NCBI RefSeq assembly: GCF_001584185.1
Contig: NZ_CP013234.1
Coordinates: forward strand, 992,001-1,056,000
Direction: 5' to 3'
Source of the DNA: Collimonas pratensis
GTDB lineage: Bacteria > Pseudomonadota > Gammaproteobacteria > Burkholderiales > Burkholderiaceae_D
Length of the DNA: 64,000 nt
Both the position numbers and the translations under genes were made by a program. The notes beneath the pieces are model-generated. The model was not told the DNA's origin. It did not search any database and was given only the letters and a program-made list of their open reading frames with translations. This document shows positions 18,159 through 26,394 of the stretch, in pieces. Every line of letters starts with the position of its first letter. Positions within the stretch are counted from its first letter, which is position 1.

Positions 18159-18812
18159 TCAGGCGGGTGCGGGGTGCGGCGGCATTTGCAAGCCATTCAG
18201 GCACAAATCGATAAAACTCTCCAGATAGCTTGCCGAATCCAGCGGTTCCGCATGGCAGGGGTTGAACGCTTGTTGCCACATCATCAGCATGATCACCGGC
18301 GCGATCACCACGTTGGCGGTCTGGCGCACGTCGATGGCGCGGAATTCGCCGCGCTCGACGCCGCGCTCGAGCATGCGCACGATCATGGCGTCGCCGCGGG
18401 CGCTGACTTCCTCGCGGTAAAACGTCGCCAGCTCCGGGAAATTGCCAGATTCCGCCATCATCAGCTTGGTGATGCCAGCCACCTTGGTGGCGCCGATACG
18501 CTCCCACCAACCCAGGATCAGCTCGCGGAACAGGTCGGCGCTGCTGCCGCCGTAGCCGTCGATGATGTCTTCGGCTTCATCCAGGATCGGCAGCATGTTT
18601 TCGCGCACCACGGCCTTGAACAGCTCTTCCTTGTTTTCAAAATACAGGTACAGCGTCCCTTTCGACACCCCGGCCCTGGTCGCAACATCACCCAGCCGGG
18701 TGGCGGCGAAGCCGCGTTCGACAAATATATCCAGCGCAGCCGCCAGCAATTCCTGCGGACGTGCTTCTTTACGTCTTGCCCAACGGGGTTTGGAGCTGAA
18801 AGGGCAGTTCAT
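18159..18812 (-). CDS. TetR-family regulator upstream of pcm-rhodanese-tolC
   Basis: This 217-residue TetR regulator has its DNA-binding domain at about residues 17-64: RPQELLAAALDIFVERG, TRLGDVATRAGVSKGTLYLYF and ENKEELFKAVV. The C-terminal domain is of the AcrR/FabR-like size. It precedes pcm on the same strand with a 143-nt gap, and has a TGACT-N4-AGTCA palindrome 20 bp upstream of its start. Control of itself and perhaps tolC is an inference from position. The ligand is unknown. Confidence 0.88.
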   Translation of the reverse strand: MNCPFSSKPRWARRKEARPQELLAAALDIFVERGFAATRLGDVATRAGVSKGTLYLYFENKEELFKAVVRENMLPILDEAEDIIDGYGGSSADLFRELILGWWERIGATKVAGITKLMMAESGNFPELATFYREEVSARGDAMIVRMLERGVERGEFRAIDVRQTANVVIAPVIMLMMWQQAFNPCHAEPLDSASYLESFIDLCLNGLQMPPHPAPA

Positions 18813-18831
18813 GAATCCTTGGCTTTACAAA

Positions 18832-18853
18832 TTACTGACTTAAGAGTCATTAA
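18832..18853. promoter_or_regulatory. candidate operator of the TetR regulator at 18159-18812
   Basis: An inverted repeat TTAcTGACT-TAAG-AGTCAtTAA has one mismatched position per 9-bp arm. TGACT-N4-AGTCA is a common TetR-family operator pattern. It lies directly upstream of the regulator start, where autoregulation would act. Confidence 0.6.
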
Positions 18854-18954
18854 TGTAAGCGGCAATGCGCCGGGTGTCAACGTCGGATCTGCGATGGGAG
18901 GAAATTGCATGGCTGGCGCCGCCGACGGAAGCCGGCGGGGTAAAACCTGATGTT

Positions 18955-21018
18955 TCAGGCTGCCTTGGGGTAATCCAGCTGGAGCGTGGTGCTGGCCAGG
19001 GCTAGTCCGCCATTGAGCTGCCAGGCGTTCCGGTAGCCGAGCCGGCGCAGGCAGGCGACGGCCTTGCCGCTGCGGTTGCCGCTGCGGCAGAAAAATACCA
19101 GGGGTACTTGAGCGCCATGCAGCCATTGATGCAGGTGGGAGACAAGGTGGCTGAGCGGCACATGCAAGACTGTTTGCCCGGATGCCGATGTCATCCCCGC
19201 AGCATGCTCATAGGCTTCGCGCACATCGATCAGTAAGGCGCCGGGATGGGCGGCCAGGAAAGGCGCGAGAGCCGCTGTTTCCAGGTTCATGTCGCTGGCG
19301 CTGTCATCACCCGGGTGTTGTTCCGCACGCAAGCTGGTGCACAGCAGGCTGGTTTCGTCGCGCGCCGGACAGAGCAAGGTGTCTGGCGTGACGAGGGCCG
19401 GATCGAGCGCCGCCGCCGGCAAGGCGCCGATGAAGGCAAAACGCGCCGCAGATGTTTCTGCTTTGGCATCGCCCAGCAGATAGATCTGGTGTTCGCCCTG
19501 ACTCTTGCGCAGCAATCTCAGCGTACCCAGTGCGAGCTCGGCATCGTCCGGCGCCGGCCAGCCAAATGCGTCGCTGCCTGGCCCCTCAGGGGAGCCCAGG
19601 GCTTGCGCCAGTTCACGCCGGTTCTCTTCGTGTTCAGATAGCGCCCCGGTGCTGAGAATCGCACGCAGCTGGTAGCCGCGGCTGCGCACATGGCTGGCCA
19701 GCCGTTCCACCAGCAATGGCGACGGATCGATGATGACGCAGCTCTGGCTGGCCTCATCCGCCAGCAGCCAGGCATTGGCGCCGTCCAGATGGAAGCGCAG
19801 AACTTCGCCGCCAGCGCTTGCCGGCGCCGTGGCGGCGGCCATGCTCTGGCGCCAGGCCAGGCCGCAATGTTCGATGCGGGCGCAGGCAGCGCTGATGAAG
19901 GCTTCGTCGGCCAGCGGTCCGAACGACATGCGGATCGCCGAACTGCTGCGCCAGTGCGGCAGCTGCATCGCTTCCAGCACATAGCTGGGCGCGCTCTTGG
20001 CGGCGGAACAGGCGCTGCCCGAACTGACCCGCAGCTGGGCGGCGTCGAACAGGTCCAGCAATTCCTTGCTGGCCAGTCCCGGCACGGAGAAGTTGAGGGT
20101 TGTCGGCAGCGTTTTTTCCAGCGGCTGGTTGAATACGATGCCGGGAAAGGCAATCCGCAGGCTGGCTACCAGGCGCGTACGGAAATCGTAGAGTTGCTGA
20201 TGGCTGCGGAAGGTGGCGCCATCTTCCAGGGCGCCCAGCACCGCGCCGAGGGCGGCGATGCCAGCCATGTTTTCGGTGCCGGAGCGCTGCCCGGATTCCT
20301 GGCCGCCGCCCATGATCAAGGGCGTGAACGGCGCTCCCGGCCGCACATACAGCATGCCGATGCCTTTGGGCGCATACAGCTTGTGGCCGGAAAACGTCGC
20401 GTAGTCGATGCGCGTCGCCTTCAGGTCCAGCGGCATCTTGCCCAGCGCCTGGACGCAGTCGACCAGCCAGTAAGCGCTGCTGCCGCTGTGTTGCAATACC
20501 GCTTCTATCTGCGCCAGCTCGGAGATGACACCGGTCTCGTTGTTGGCGGCCATGGTGCATACCAGCGCGGCATCGCCGGCCAGCTGGCGCAGGGCGGCGA
20601 GATCGTGCTGGCCATGTTGATCGACCGGCAGCTTTTTCAGTTCAAGCTGCAAGCCCAGCAGATGGTTCCAGTGCGCCAGGCTTTCTGGAACGGCTTTGTG
20701 TTCGGTTGCACCGTATAGCAAGAACTTGCCGATACGCTGGCCGGCCGACTGTTTTTCACGCAAGGCGCACAGCGCGGACAGCACCGCGGTCTGGATGCCT
20801 TCAGTGGCGCCGCTGTTGAACATCAGGCGGCCGTCGCCGGCGCCAAGCAGGCGCGCGGCGCGTTGCCGCACCTGGCTCATCATGGTCTTGGCCTGGATGC
20901 CGGTGGCATGGCTGCTGCTGGGGTTGCCAAAGCATTCCTTCATGGCGCGGGCGGCGGCGTCGATCGCGGCGGGTAAGACGGCAGTGGTGGCGTTGGCGTC
21001 GAGATATATTTCAGTCAT
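18955..21018 (-). CDS. cysteine desulfurase / MBL-like / rhodanese triple-domain fusion
   Basis: This 687-residue protein has three parts. Residues 1 to about 375 are an IscS/NifS-like PLP enzyme (MTEIYLDANATT, PLP lysine in YATFSGHKLYAPKG, catalytic cysteine in RVSSGSACSAAK). Residues from about 395 to 570 look like a metallo-beta-lactamase fold of the persulfide-dioxygenase type (ANAWLLADEASQSCVIIDPS, RAILSTGALSEHEENRRELA) with the HxHxDH metal ligands missing. Residues from about 580 to 687 are a rhodanese (LLIDVREAYEHAAGM, active loop FFCRSGNRSGKAV). A DecR-like Lrp regulator is divergent. I infer cysteine breakdown with sulfane sulfur handed to the rhodanese; general Fe-S assembly is less likely, as no isc genes adjoin. 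Confidence 0.85.
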   Translation of the reverse strand: MTEIYLDANATTAVLPAAIDAAARAMKECFGNPSSSHATGIQAKTMMSQVRQRAARLLGAGDGRLMFNSGATEGIQTAVLSALCALREKQSAGQRIGKFLLYGATEHKAVPESLAHWNHLLGLQLELKKLPVDQHGQHDLAALRQLAGDAALVCTMAANNETGVISELAQIEAVLQHSGSSAYWLVDCVQALGKMPLDLKATRIDYATFSGHKLYAPKGIGMLYVRPGAPFTPLIMGGGQESGQRSGTENMAGIAALGAVLGALEDGATFRSHQQLYDFRTRLVASLRIAFPGIVFNQPLEKTLPTTLNFSVPGLASKELLDLFDAAQLRVSSGSACSAAKSAPSYVLEAMQLPHWRSSSAIRMSFGPLADEAFISAACARIEHCGLAWRQSMAAATAPASAGGEVLRFHLDGANAWLLADEASQSCVIIDPSPLLVERLASHVRSRGYQLRAILSTGALSEHEENRRELAQALGSPEGPGSDAFGWPAPDDAELALGTLRLLRKSQGEHQIYLLGDAKAETSAARFAFIGALPAAALDPALVTPDTLLCPARDETSLLCTSLRAEQHPGDDSASDMNLETAALAPFLAAHPGALLIDVREAYEHAAGMTSASGQTVLHVPLSHLVSHLHQWLHGAQVPLVFFCRSGNRSGKAVACLRRLGYRNAWQLNGGLALASTTLQLDYPKAA

Positions 21019-21141
21019 GGTTTTTCGTCGGACAGTAAGCTTGTAAATAGTCTACTGTTTCGTAGCGATAAAGACATTCTAAAAATCCCTGTATTTTGCT
21101 AATATGAAGAATATTTATACCTATATATATTACAAAATAGC
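21019..21141. promoter_or_regulatory. AT-rich divergent control region between the fusion gene and the Lrp regulator
   Basis: This short intergenic region is much richer in A and T than its flanks, with runs such as AATATTTATACC and TATATATATTAC. Divergent Lrp-target arrangements often place regulator sites here. No clear palindrome or promoter hexamer pair could be fixed by eye. Confidence 0.45.
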
Positions 21142-21621
21142 ATGAACGCACTTGATAAGTATGATCACGCCATCCTCGCGGCGCTACAAATCGACGGCAG
21201 CCTGTCGGTCGCTGCGCTCAGCGAAAAGATCGACCTGTCCAGCACGCCATGCTGGAAGCGCCTGAAACGGCTGGAGGATGAAGGCTATATCGAACGCCGC
21301 GTCGCCATCGTCAACCGCGAGAAGATTGGCTTGCCGGTGACGGTGTTCGTCAGCGTGCGTACCGGCCAACATGACGAGAAATGGTTGTCGAAGTTCGCAG
21401 CGGCCGTGACGGCCTTGCCGGAAGTCCAGGAATTCCATCGCATGAGCGGCGATGTCGACTATCTGCTGAAAGTCGTCACCACGGACATTCAGGGCTACGA
21501 CCTTTTTTACAAGAAGCTGATCAAGATCTCGCAGCTGTACGGTGTTTCATCGGCATTCTCGATGGAACAGATCAAATCCACCACGGCGCTGCCGCTGGGG
21601 CTGGTCGCCAAGACCGGCTGA
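21142..21621 (+). CDS. decR: Lrp/AsnC-family regulator, DecR-like
   Basis: This 159-residue protein has an N-terminal winged helix-turn-helix (LDKYDHAILAALQIDGSLSV, then CWKRLKRLEDEGYIERRVAI) and a C-terminal RAM ligand domain. Compared from memory with E. coli DecR (YbaO), shared blocks include TPCWKRLKRLED, the EKIGL segment, MSGDVDYLLKV against MAGEYDYLMRV, and FSMEQIKSTTALPL. DecR activates cysteine detoxification genes in response to cysteine. Here the divergent target is a cysteine desulfurase fusion, which fits. The gene name marks this resemblance. Confidence 0.87.
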   Translation: MNALDKYDHAILAALQIDGSLSVAALSEKIDLSSTPCWKRLKRLEDEGYIERRVAIVNREKIGLPVTVFVSVRTGQHDEKWLSKFAAAVTALPEVQEFHRMSGDVDYLLKVVTTDIQGYDLFYKKLIKISQLYGVSSAFSMEQIKSTTALPLGLVAKTG

Positions 21622-21680
21622 GCGGAACCGGATTGCTGAGCATCCGGTCTTTGCCTACGGCAGCTGCAAGGCGATGGTCG

Positions 21681-23363
21681 TCAAGGCATTTGCAGCGGAA
21701 TCGACATTTCATGCCGGAACAGATTGCCCGGATCGATTTTCTGTTTCAGCGCGACCAGGAATTGCGCCTTGTCCATGTAGTACAGGGCAGGCCATTGCGG
21801 ATCGACCCTGGTGTGCGCCGGGTCGCTGTATTTCATGTCGACATCGGGATAGTTGATGTAGCAGCCTTGCCAGTCGGCCGATGGGTAAGGCTTGCCGGAG
21901 CTGGCTTCGGGGGTATAAGCCAGGATGTAGGCATGGTACAGGCGGCTTAGCCAAGCCATGTGGAATTCATCGTCCGCCGCATCAGTCCAGTAAGTCTGGA
22001 ACTGGCTTTTCAAAATCGACCCGCGCTGCGGCACGCAGGTTTCGTGACTGCCGGTAAATGCATTGATGGCGCCGCCGTAAGAGTCAATCTGCACCAGCGA
22101 AGCGTTGAGCCGCGGATCATTGCCATAGACGTACAGCACTTCCCACAGCTGGTCGCTGCCTGCGACCGGCGCCGCCAGCGTCGGCTTGACCTGATAACTC
22201 GATTTGTACTTGCCGCGACGGTTGTCGCCCGAGCCGTTGAACATCTGCGTCAGCGCAATCCAGTCCATGCGGCGGGCATTGCCGACTGGATCCTGGGCGC
22301 ACATGTCCATACCCGCGTTTTTGCTGCGCTTAGGCGCAATATTCGGCTCCATGAAGGCGTCGTTCAGGCGCGCAGGCAGCCCGGGAATATTGCTCATGGT
22401 ATTGACAAAATCGATGAACGGACCGTCCTTGCCGTTGCCGACATTGCCCTCAACGTCGGTGTACTGGATCACCAAACCGATATTGCCGGCTGCGCGTGCA
22501 TTCAGCTTGAACAGGGTGAACAGGCCGCCATTGCCGTTGTTCGGTGCATTCCATTCGCTGTCGTGCCGCGCGAACCATTCACCATAAGTATCGAGCAGGC
22601 GCTTCAGCGCGATGGCGCCGCCGGCTTGCCGGAGATCGTCCCAGGCATAGCTCAGGGCCAGGTAATAGGCTTCTTTCGGCGCTTCCGGCAAATTCTTGAA
22701 GTAATAGTTCAGGATGATGCCGAAATTGCCGCCGCCGGCGCCGCGGCAGGCGATGAACAGGTCGCGCTCGACACCGTCGGAGGCCAAGTTGACATGCTTG
22801 GCTGTCAGTCCGATGCCAGTGCTGTCGGGCACCAGGATATCCACGCCCGCCAGCCAGTCGACGGTCAAGCCATGCAGGCGCGACAGCAAGCCGTAGCCGC
22901 CGCCGACGATGTGGCCGCCGGAACCGACCGAATAGCAAGTGCCGCCCGGCAGCGTCTTGCCGGTGCGCTTGTAGAGGTCGACATAGGCATCCCAGTTCTG
23001 ATTGCCGGCCGCAACTCTGAATTGGTAGCGGGCCGGATTGGCCGGCAGGACCTGGGACGCCAAGTCTTCGTCGTGGGAATAATCCATGCCGGTCATCAGG
23101 CCGACGTCGACGATAGCCAGTTTTTCGCCGGCGGATAATTTGTTGGAGACGAAACCCTCGTAGCAATGACCGCCGCTGCGCACCGTGATGCGATCGCCGT
23201 TTTTGAGCGCGGCATTGGCGGCCCGCAAGGTTTCCTGCCAGGTCTTGCACACGTAAATGCTGCCGGCGCCGGCATCGGGAGCGGCAGGGAAGCGCAGGTT
23301 GAAGCCTTTCTGCAAGGCTTCATGGCGGCGATCTTCGTTGGTTACCTGTACAAAATCAGACAT
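21681..23363 (-). CDS. bicovalent FAD-linked oxidase (BBE domain, AA7-like carbohydrate oxidase)
   Basis: This 560-residue flavoprotein is of the VAO/PCMH fold. The FAD domain holds ITVRSGGHCYEGF (candidate 8-alpha histidyl link) and GGTCYSVGSGGHIVGGGYG (candidate 6-S-cysteinyl link). That His plus Cys pair is the signature of bicovalent AA7 oxidases such as glucooligosaccharide and chitooligosaccharide oxidases. The C-terminal BBE segment reads YYMDKAQFLVALKQKIDPGN. No signal peptide is visible. GGAG lies 8 nt before the ATG. It follows an AA10 LPMO by 98 nt on the same strand, which suggests oxidation of chitin-derived or related sugars. Substrate is an inference; berberine-bridge-like alkaloid or phenol oxidation is an alternative. 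Confidence 0.82.
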   Translation of the reverse strand: MSDFVQVTNEDRRHEALQKGFNLRFPAAPDAGAGSIYVCKTWQETLRAANAALKNGDRITVRSGGHCYEGFVSNKLSAGEKLAIVDVGLMTGMDYSHDEDLASQVLPANPARYQFRVAAGNQNWDAYVDLYKRTGKTLPGGTCYSVGSGGHIVGGGYGLLSRLHGLTVDWLAGVDILVPDSTGIGLTAKHVNLASDGVERDLFIACRGAGGGNFGIILNYYFKNLPEAPKEAYYLALSYAWDDLRQAGGAIALKRLLDTYGEWFARHDSEWNAPNNGNGGLFTLFKLNARAAGNIGLVIQYTDVEGNVGNGKDGPFIDFVNTMSNIPGLPARLNDAFMEPNIAPKRSKNAGMDMCAQDPVGNARRMDWIALTQMFNGSGDNRRGKYKSSYQVKPTLAAPVAGSDQLWEVLYVYGNDPRLNASLVQIDSYGGAINAFTGSHETCVPQRGSILKSQFQTYWTDAADDEFHMAWLSRLYHAYILAYTPEASSGKPYPSADWQGCYINYPDVDMKYSDPAHTRVDPQWPALYYMDKAQFLVALKQKIDPGNLFRHEMSIPLQMP

Positions 23364-23461
23364 GCTTGTTCTCCGTCAGGTTGGACTGCGCTGAAAATTT
23401 TTGCATGGCTGCTGGCGGAAATGCCCGATGCGGTGGATTCCGGCCAGCTGCCTTTATCGCC

Positions 23462-24181
23462 TTACTTTTTCGCGGCGCTGGCCACGATATTGATATCGCT
23501 GCAGTTATAAAATCCTTCTCCGGCCGGGTCGTTGCGCTGCCAGCGGGTGTACAGGACACGTTTGCCCAGCTTGTCCTTGAGATCCACGTCCATCTCGTAA
23601 TATCCGCCCACCAGCTTGACGTTGTCGAAACGGCCGACTTCTTCCAGATCATTCCAGGTCAGACTGGCTTTGGCCGGATCGTAGCTGGGTTTGGAAAGAT
23701 AAATCACCCAGAAGCTGGGATCATGCGGCATGGTCGCCTTGAATTTCAGGCGCATCGCCTGGTTCGGGTCCTTGGCGACGGTGCTGGCATGCCAGTCAGG
23801 CGAGGGCACGTCCATCCCGGATTTGTCGTTGCCGGGAACGCTGTTGCCGGCGGAGCATAACTGGTGGTCCGGAATCGCCTTTTTCACTGCCTCGAAATCA
23901 TTGTAATCGGCGATGTTCTTGGCGTATTCGTTCCATTGGTTGAATTGGAGGGTGGCCTGCCCCTGATTGTTGTCGTGCTTCTTGTAGACTTCCTGATATG
24001 CAGCCCGGCAGGCAGGATTCTTGATGCCCGAGCCGTCCGCCGGCCAGTTGAAATCATTTGCCTGATAGCAGTTCAGCTGCCGTGCAACCGGGAATTCCAC
24101 CGCACCATGCCTGGTCTCGGCATGCGCACCGAGGCAAAGCGCCTGAAAAGCCAATCCGCAAGCAATGTGACGAATTTTCAT
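23462..24181 (-). CDS. AA10 lytic polysaccharide monooxygenase, fusolin/GP37-like
   Basis: This 239-residue secreted copper enzyme of the chitin-binding-3/AA10 type cleaves crystalline chitin oxidatively. The signal peptide ends near LGAHA, followed by ETR and then HGAVEFPVARQLNC. The brace histidine is expected to be this H, the second one is in MPHDPSFWVIY, and the axial aromatic is in GEGFYNCSDINI. Blocks such as NPACRAAYQEVY, DKSGMDVPSPDW and VLYTRWQRNDPAGEGFY resemble viral fusolins more than classical CBP21, judged from memory. It lacks accessory chitin-binding modules. AAGGAG lies 5 nt before the ATG. It is first in a two-gene unit with the FAD oxidase. Confidence 0.9.
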   Translation of the reverse strand: MKIRHIACGLAFQALCLGAHAETRHGAVEFPVARQLNCYQANDFNWPADGSGIKNPACRAAYQEVYKKHDNNQGQATLQFNQWNEYAKNIADYNDFEAVKKAIPDHQLCSAGNSVPGNDKSGMDVPSPDWHASTVAKDPNQAMRLKFKATMPHDPSFWVIYLSKPSYDPAKASLTWNDLEEVGRFDNVKLVGGYYEMDVDLKDKLGKRVLYTRWQRNDPAGEGFYNCSDINIVASAAKK

Positions 24182-24440
24182 ACCGACTCCTTTTTCAATT
24201 AAGAGTGGCCATTACACTGCTTCTTGCGTCTCGGCGTCACTGTCACAGTTGGCAGGTCGTTGACGGCAGGGCGTCATGCCGGCGACTGTTTTCCCGTTTT
24301 TCCTTTTAGCCGGCGGCAGTACAAAAGATGATGTAAAACGCGAATGCAAGTAGAATCTGGCCTTTGCTTCCATCCGCATTGCTGTCGGCCGCACAATTTC
24401 CCATGTTTGTTAAATGTATACTGATCGCTGAGGCCGCCGC

Positions 24441-24710
24441 GTGAATGCGCCTGGCGTGAGCTGTCGCCCTGATTGCGGCGCCTGCTGCACGGCGCCGTCG
24501 ATTTCCTCGGCAATTCCCGGCATGCCGCAGGGCAAACCGGCAGGCGTACGCTGCATCCAGCTGGATCCGGCCAATCTTTGCCGGATTTTCGGCAGCCCGG
24601 AAAGGCCAGCGGTTTGCGCCAGCTTGCAGCCTGCTGCCGACATGTGCGGCAGCTCGCGCGAGCATGCGATGCATTACCTGTCAACGCTTGAGCAATTGAC
24701 CGCAGGGTAG
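24441..24710 (+). CDS. YkgJ-family cysteine-cluster protein
   Basis: This small protein of 89 residues is rich in cysteine ([41 protein letters not shown]). This is the YkgJ/UPF0153 pattern, thought to bind a zinc ion or Fe-S cluster; function is unknown. Translation probably starts at the GTG at 24441 (MNAPGVSC). A lipoprotein gene follows after 71 nt on the same strand. It has no signal peptide and is likely cytoplasmic. Confidence 0.85.
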   Translation: MNAPGVSCRPDCGACCTAPSISSAIPGMPQGKPAGVRCIQLDPANLCRIFGSPERPAVCASLQPAADMCGSSREHAMHYLSTLEQLTAG

Positions 24711-24781
24711 AATCAAGCTTGCCGCATTCTGCTTTGCGTATGTCGATGGCTCGAAGAAACAAACTGAGCAAGGAAATCTCA

Positions 24782-25354
24782 ATGAAATCAAACTGGCCTG
24801 TCTCAGGCAAGGTAGTTCCTGTGCTGCTGGCCTTGTGCGCCGCGCTCTTGCTGGCGTCTTGCGCCGCACTGATAGGACCGCGCGATGTCGCCTTCCCGCT
24901 GGCAAAATTGCAGCAGTCGGTAGACAAGCGCTTGCCGTTTTCGCAACGCTACATGGGCATCTTCGAGATTACCGCCAGCAAGACTCAGCTCAGCTTGCCG
25001 TCTGAACAAAACAGGTTAGCCATGAACACCGATGTCACGGTGGCTCTGCCGCTGCTAGGCAAATCATGGACTGGCACGATGGCGATCTCCGGCATCCTGA
25101 CCCTGGACAACCCGCATAACGCGGTGACCCTGGCCGAACCGAAACTGGACAGTCTGCTGCTCAACGGCCTGGACGATAGCTACGCCGCGCAAGTCACGCA
25201 GATCGGCAATCTGCTGGCGCGACAGTTGCTGGCCAGCCTGCCGCTGTATACTTTCAAGCCGGAGGATCTGCGCTACGCCGGCGTGGCTTTCATGCCGACC
25301 CGCATCGCCACCAGGCCGGAAAACCTGGTGGTCACCTTCGAGCCGGTAAAATAG
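24782..25354 (+). CDS. DUF1439 lipoprotein, YceB-like
   Basis: This 190-residue lipoprotein has its signal ending LLLASCAAL. The mature part starts [25 protein letters not shown] and contains [21 protein letters not shown], which matches the DUF1439 (YceB) pattern of a TULIP-like lipid-binding fold in my recollection. AAGGA lies 7 nt before the ATG at 24782; upstream in-frame starts were rejected. It is likely attached to an envelope membrane and may be co-transcribed with the YkgJ gene. No function is established. Confidence 0.85.
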   Translation: MKSNWPVSGKVVPVLLALCAALLLASCAALIGPRDVAFPLAKLQQSVDKRLPFSQRYMGIFEITASKTQLSLPSEQNRLAMNTDVTVALPLLGKSWTGTMAISGILTLDNPHNAVTLAEPKLDSLLLNGLDDSYAAQVTQIGNLLARQLLASLPLYTFKPEDLRYAGVAFMPTRIATRPENLVVTFEPVK

Positions 25355-25449
25355 CGGCTTGCTTTAAGAAAAACTCTCGCTACGCGGCGCTGACCGGGAC
25401 GGTATCATTCGTCCTGCCGCGCCTTTCCTTACTTCTTTCCCCACACCAC

Positions 25450-26295
25450 ATGGATATAATTCTCGCGTTAAAAGTACTCATCATGGGCCTGGTCGAAGGC
25501 TTCACCGAGTTCTTGCCGATCTCGTCGACTGGTCACCTGATCCTGGCCGGCAGCCTGCTGGACTTTACCGCCGATATCGGCCGCGAGAAAGCTGAAGTAT
25601 TCGAAATCGCCATCCAGGCCGGCGCCATTTTCGCGGTCTGCTGGGAATACCGCGCGCGCATTGCCGCCGTGCTGCGCGGCCTGCCCAGCGATCCCAAGGC
25701 GCGCAAGCTGGTGCTCAACCTGGTGATTGCCTTCATCCCGGCGGCAATCCTGGGCCTGCTGTTCAGCAAGATGATCAAAGAGAAATTGTTTGCGCCGCTG
25801 CCGGTGGCGATCGCGCTGATTGTCGGCGGCTTCGTGATTCTCTGGGTCGAACGCCGCAACAAGACGCATGGCAGCGTCGCGCGGGTCGATTCGGTCGACG
25901 ACATGACTGCGCTGGATGCCTTGAAGATCGGTTTTGCCCAGGCTTTTGCGCTGATCCCCGGCACCAGCCGCTCCGGCGCCACGATTATCGGCGGCATGAT
26001 GTTTGGCCTGTCGCGCAAGGCGGCGACCGAGTTCTCGTTTTTCCTGGCGATCCCGACCCTGTTTGCCGCCACCATCTATTCCCTGTATAAAGACCGCGCA
26101 CTGCTGTCGGCGAGCGATATCCCGCTGTTTTCGATCGGCACCGTGGCGGCTTTCGTCTCGGCTTTCCTGTGCGTGCGCTGGTTGCTGCGTTATATCAGCA
26201 GCCATGATTTCACCGCGTTTGCCTGGTACCGCATCGTCTTCGGGCTGGTGGTGATCGTGACCGGCTATGCCGGCTGGGTCAGCTGGGTGCATTGA
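25450..26295 (+). CDS. uppP: undecaprenyl-diphosphatase (first of two paralogues)
   Basis: This 281-residue polytopic enzyme dephosphorylates undecaprenyl diphosphate for peptidoglycan and LPS carrier recycling. The two signature blocks are [18 protein letters not shown] (about residue 13) and [15 protein letters not shown] (about residue 170). About eight hydrophobic segments are visible. The family also confers bacitracin tolerance when overproduced. The length is standard. A second UppP homologue starts 99 nt downstream. Confidence 0.95.
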   Translation: MDIILALKVLIMGLVEGFTEFLPISSTGHLILAGSLLDFTADIGREKAEVFEIAIQAGAIFAVCWEYRARIAAVLRGLPSDPKARKLVLNLVIAFIPAAILGLLFSKMIKEKLFAPLPVAIALIVGGFVILWVERRNKTHGSVARVDSVDDMTALDALKIGFAQAFALIPGTSRSGATIIGGMMFGLSRKAATEFSFFLAIPTLFAATIYSLYKDRALLSASDIPLFSIGTVAAFVSAFLCVRWLLRYISSHDFTAFAWYRIVFGLVVIVTGYAGWVSWVH

Positions 26296-26394
26296 ACTCG
26301 GCCGCGGACGGCTGTCGAAACGATCAGGCACGCTAAACTGGTTCTTGATACTGTAAGCAAATTGTAATCATCCAATCCTGGGCAGGAGAATGTT

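Noticed and set aside
18031..18228. 65-codon plus-strand frame after pcm
   Set aside because: It overlaps the TetR gene, has no RBS and no family resemblance.
18955..21018. fusion gene as the housekeeping IscS
   Set aside because: No iscR, iscU or iscA is adjacent, and the extra domains with a DecR-like regulator point to cysteine catabolism.
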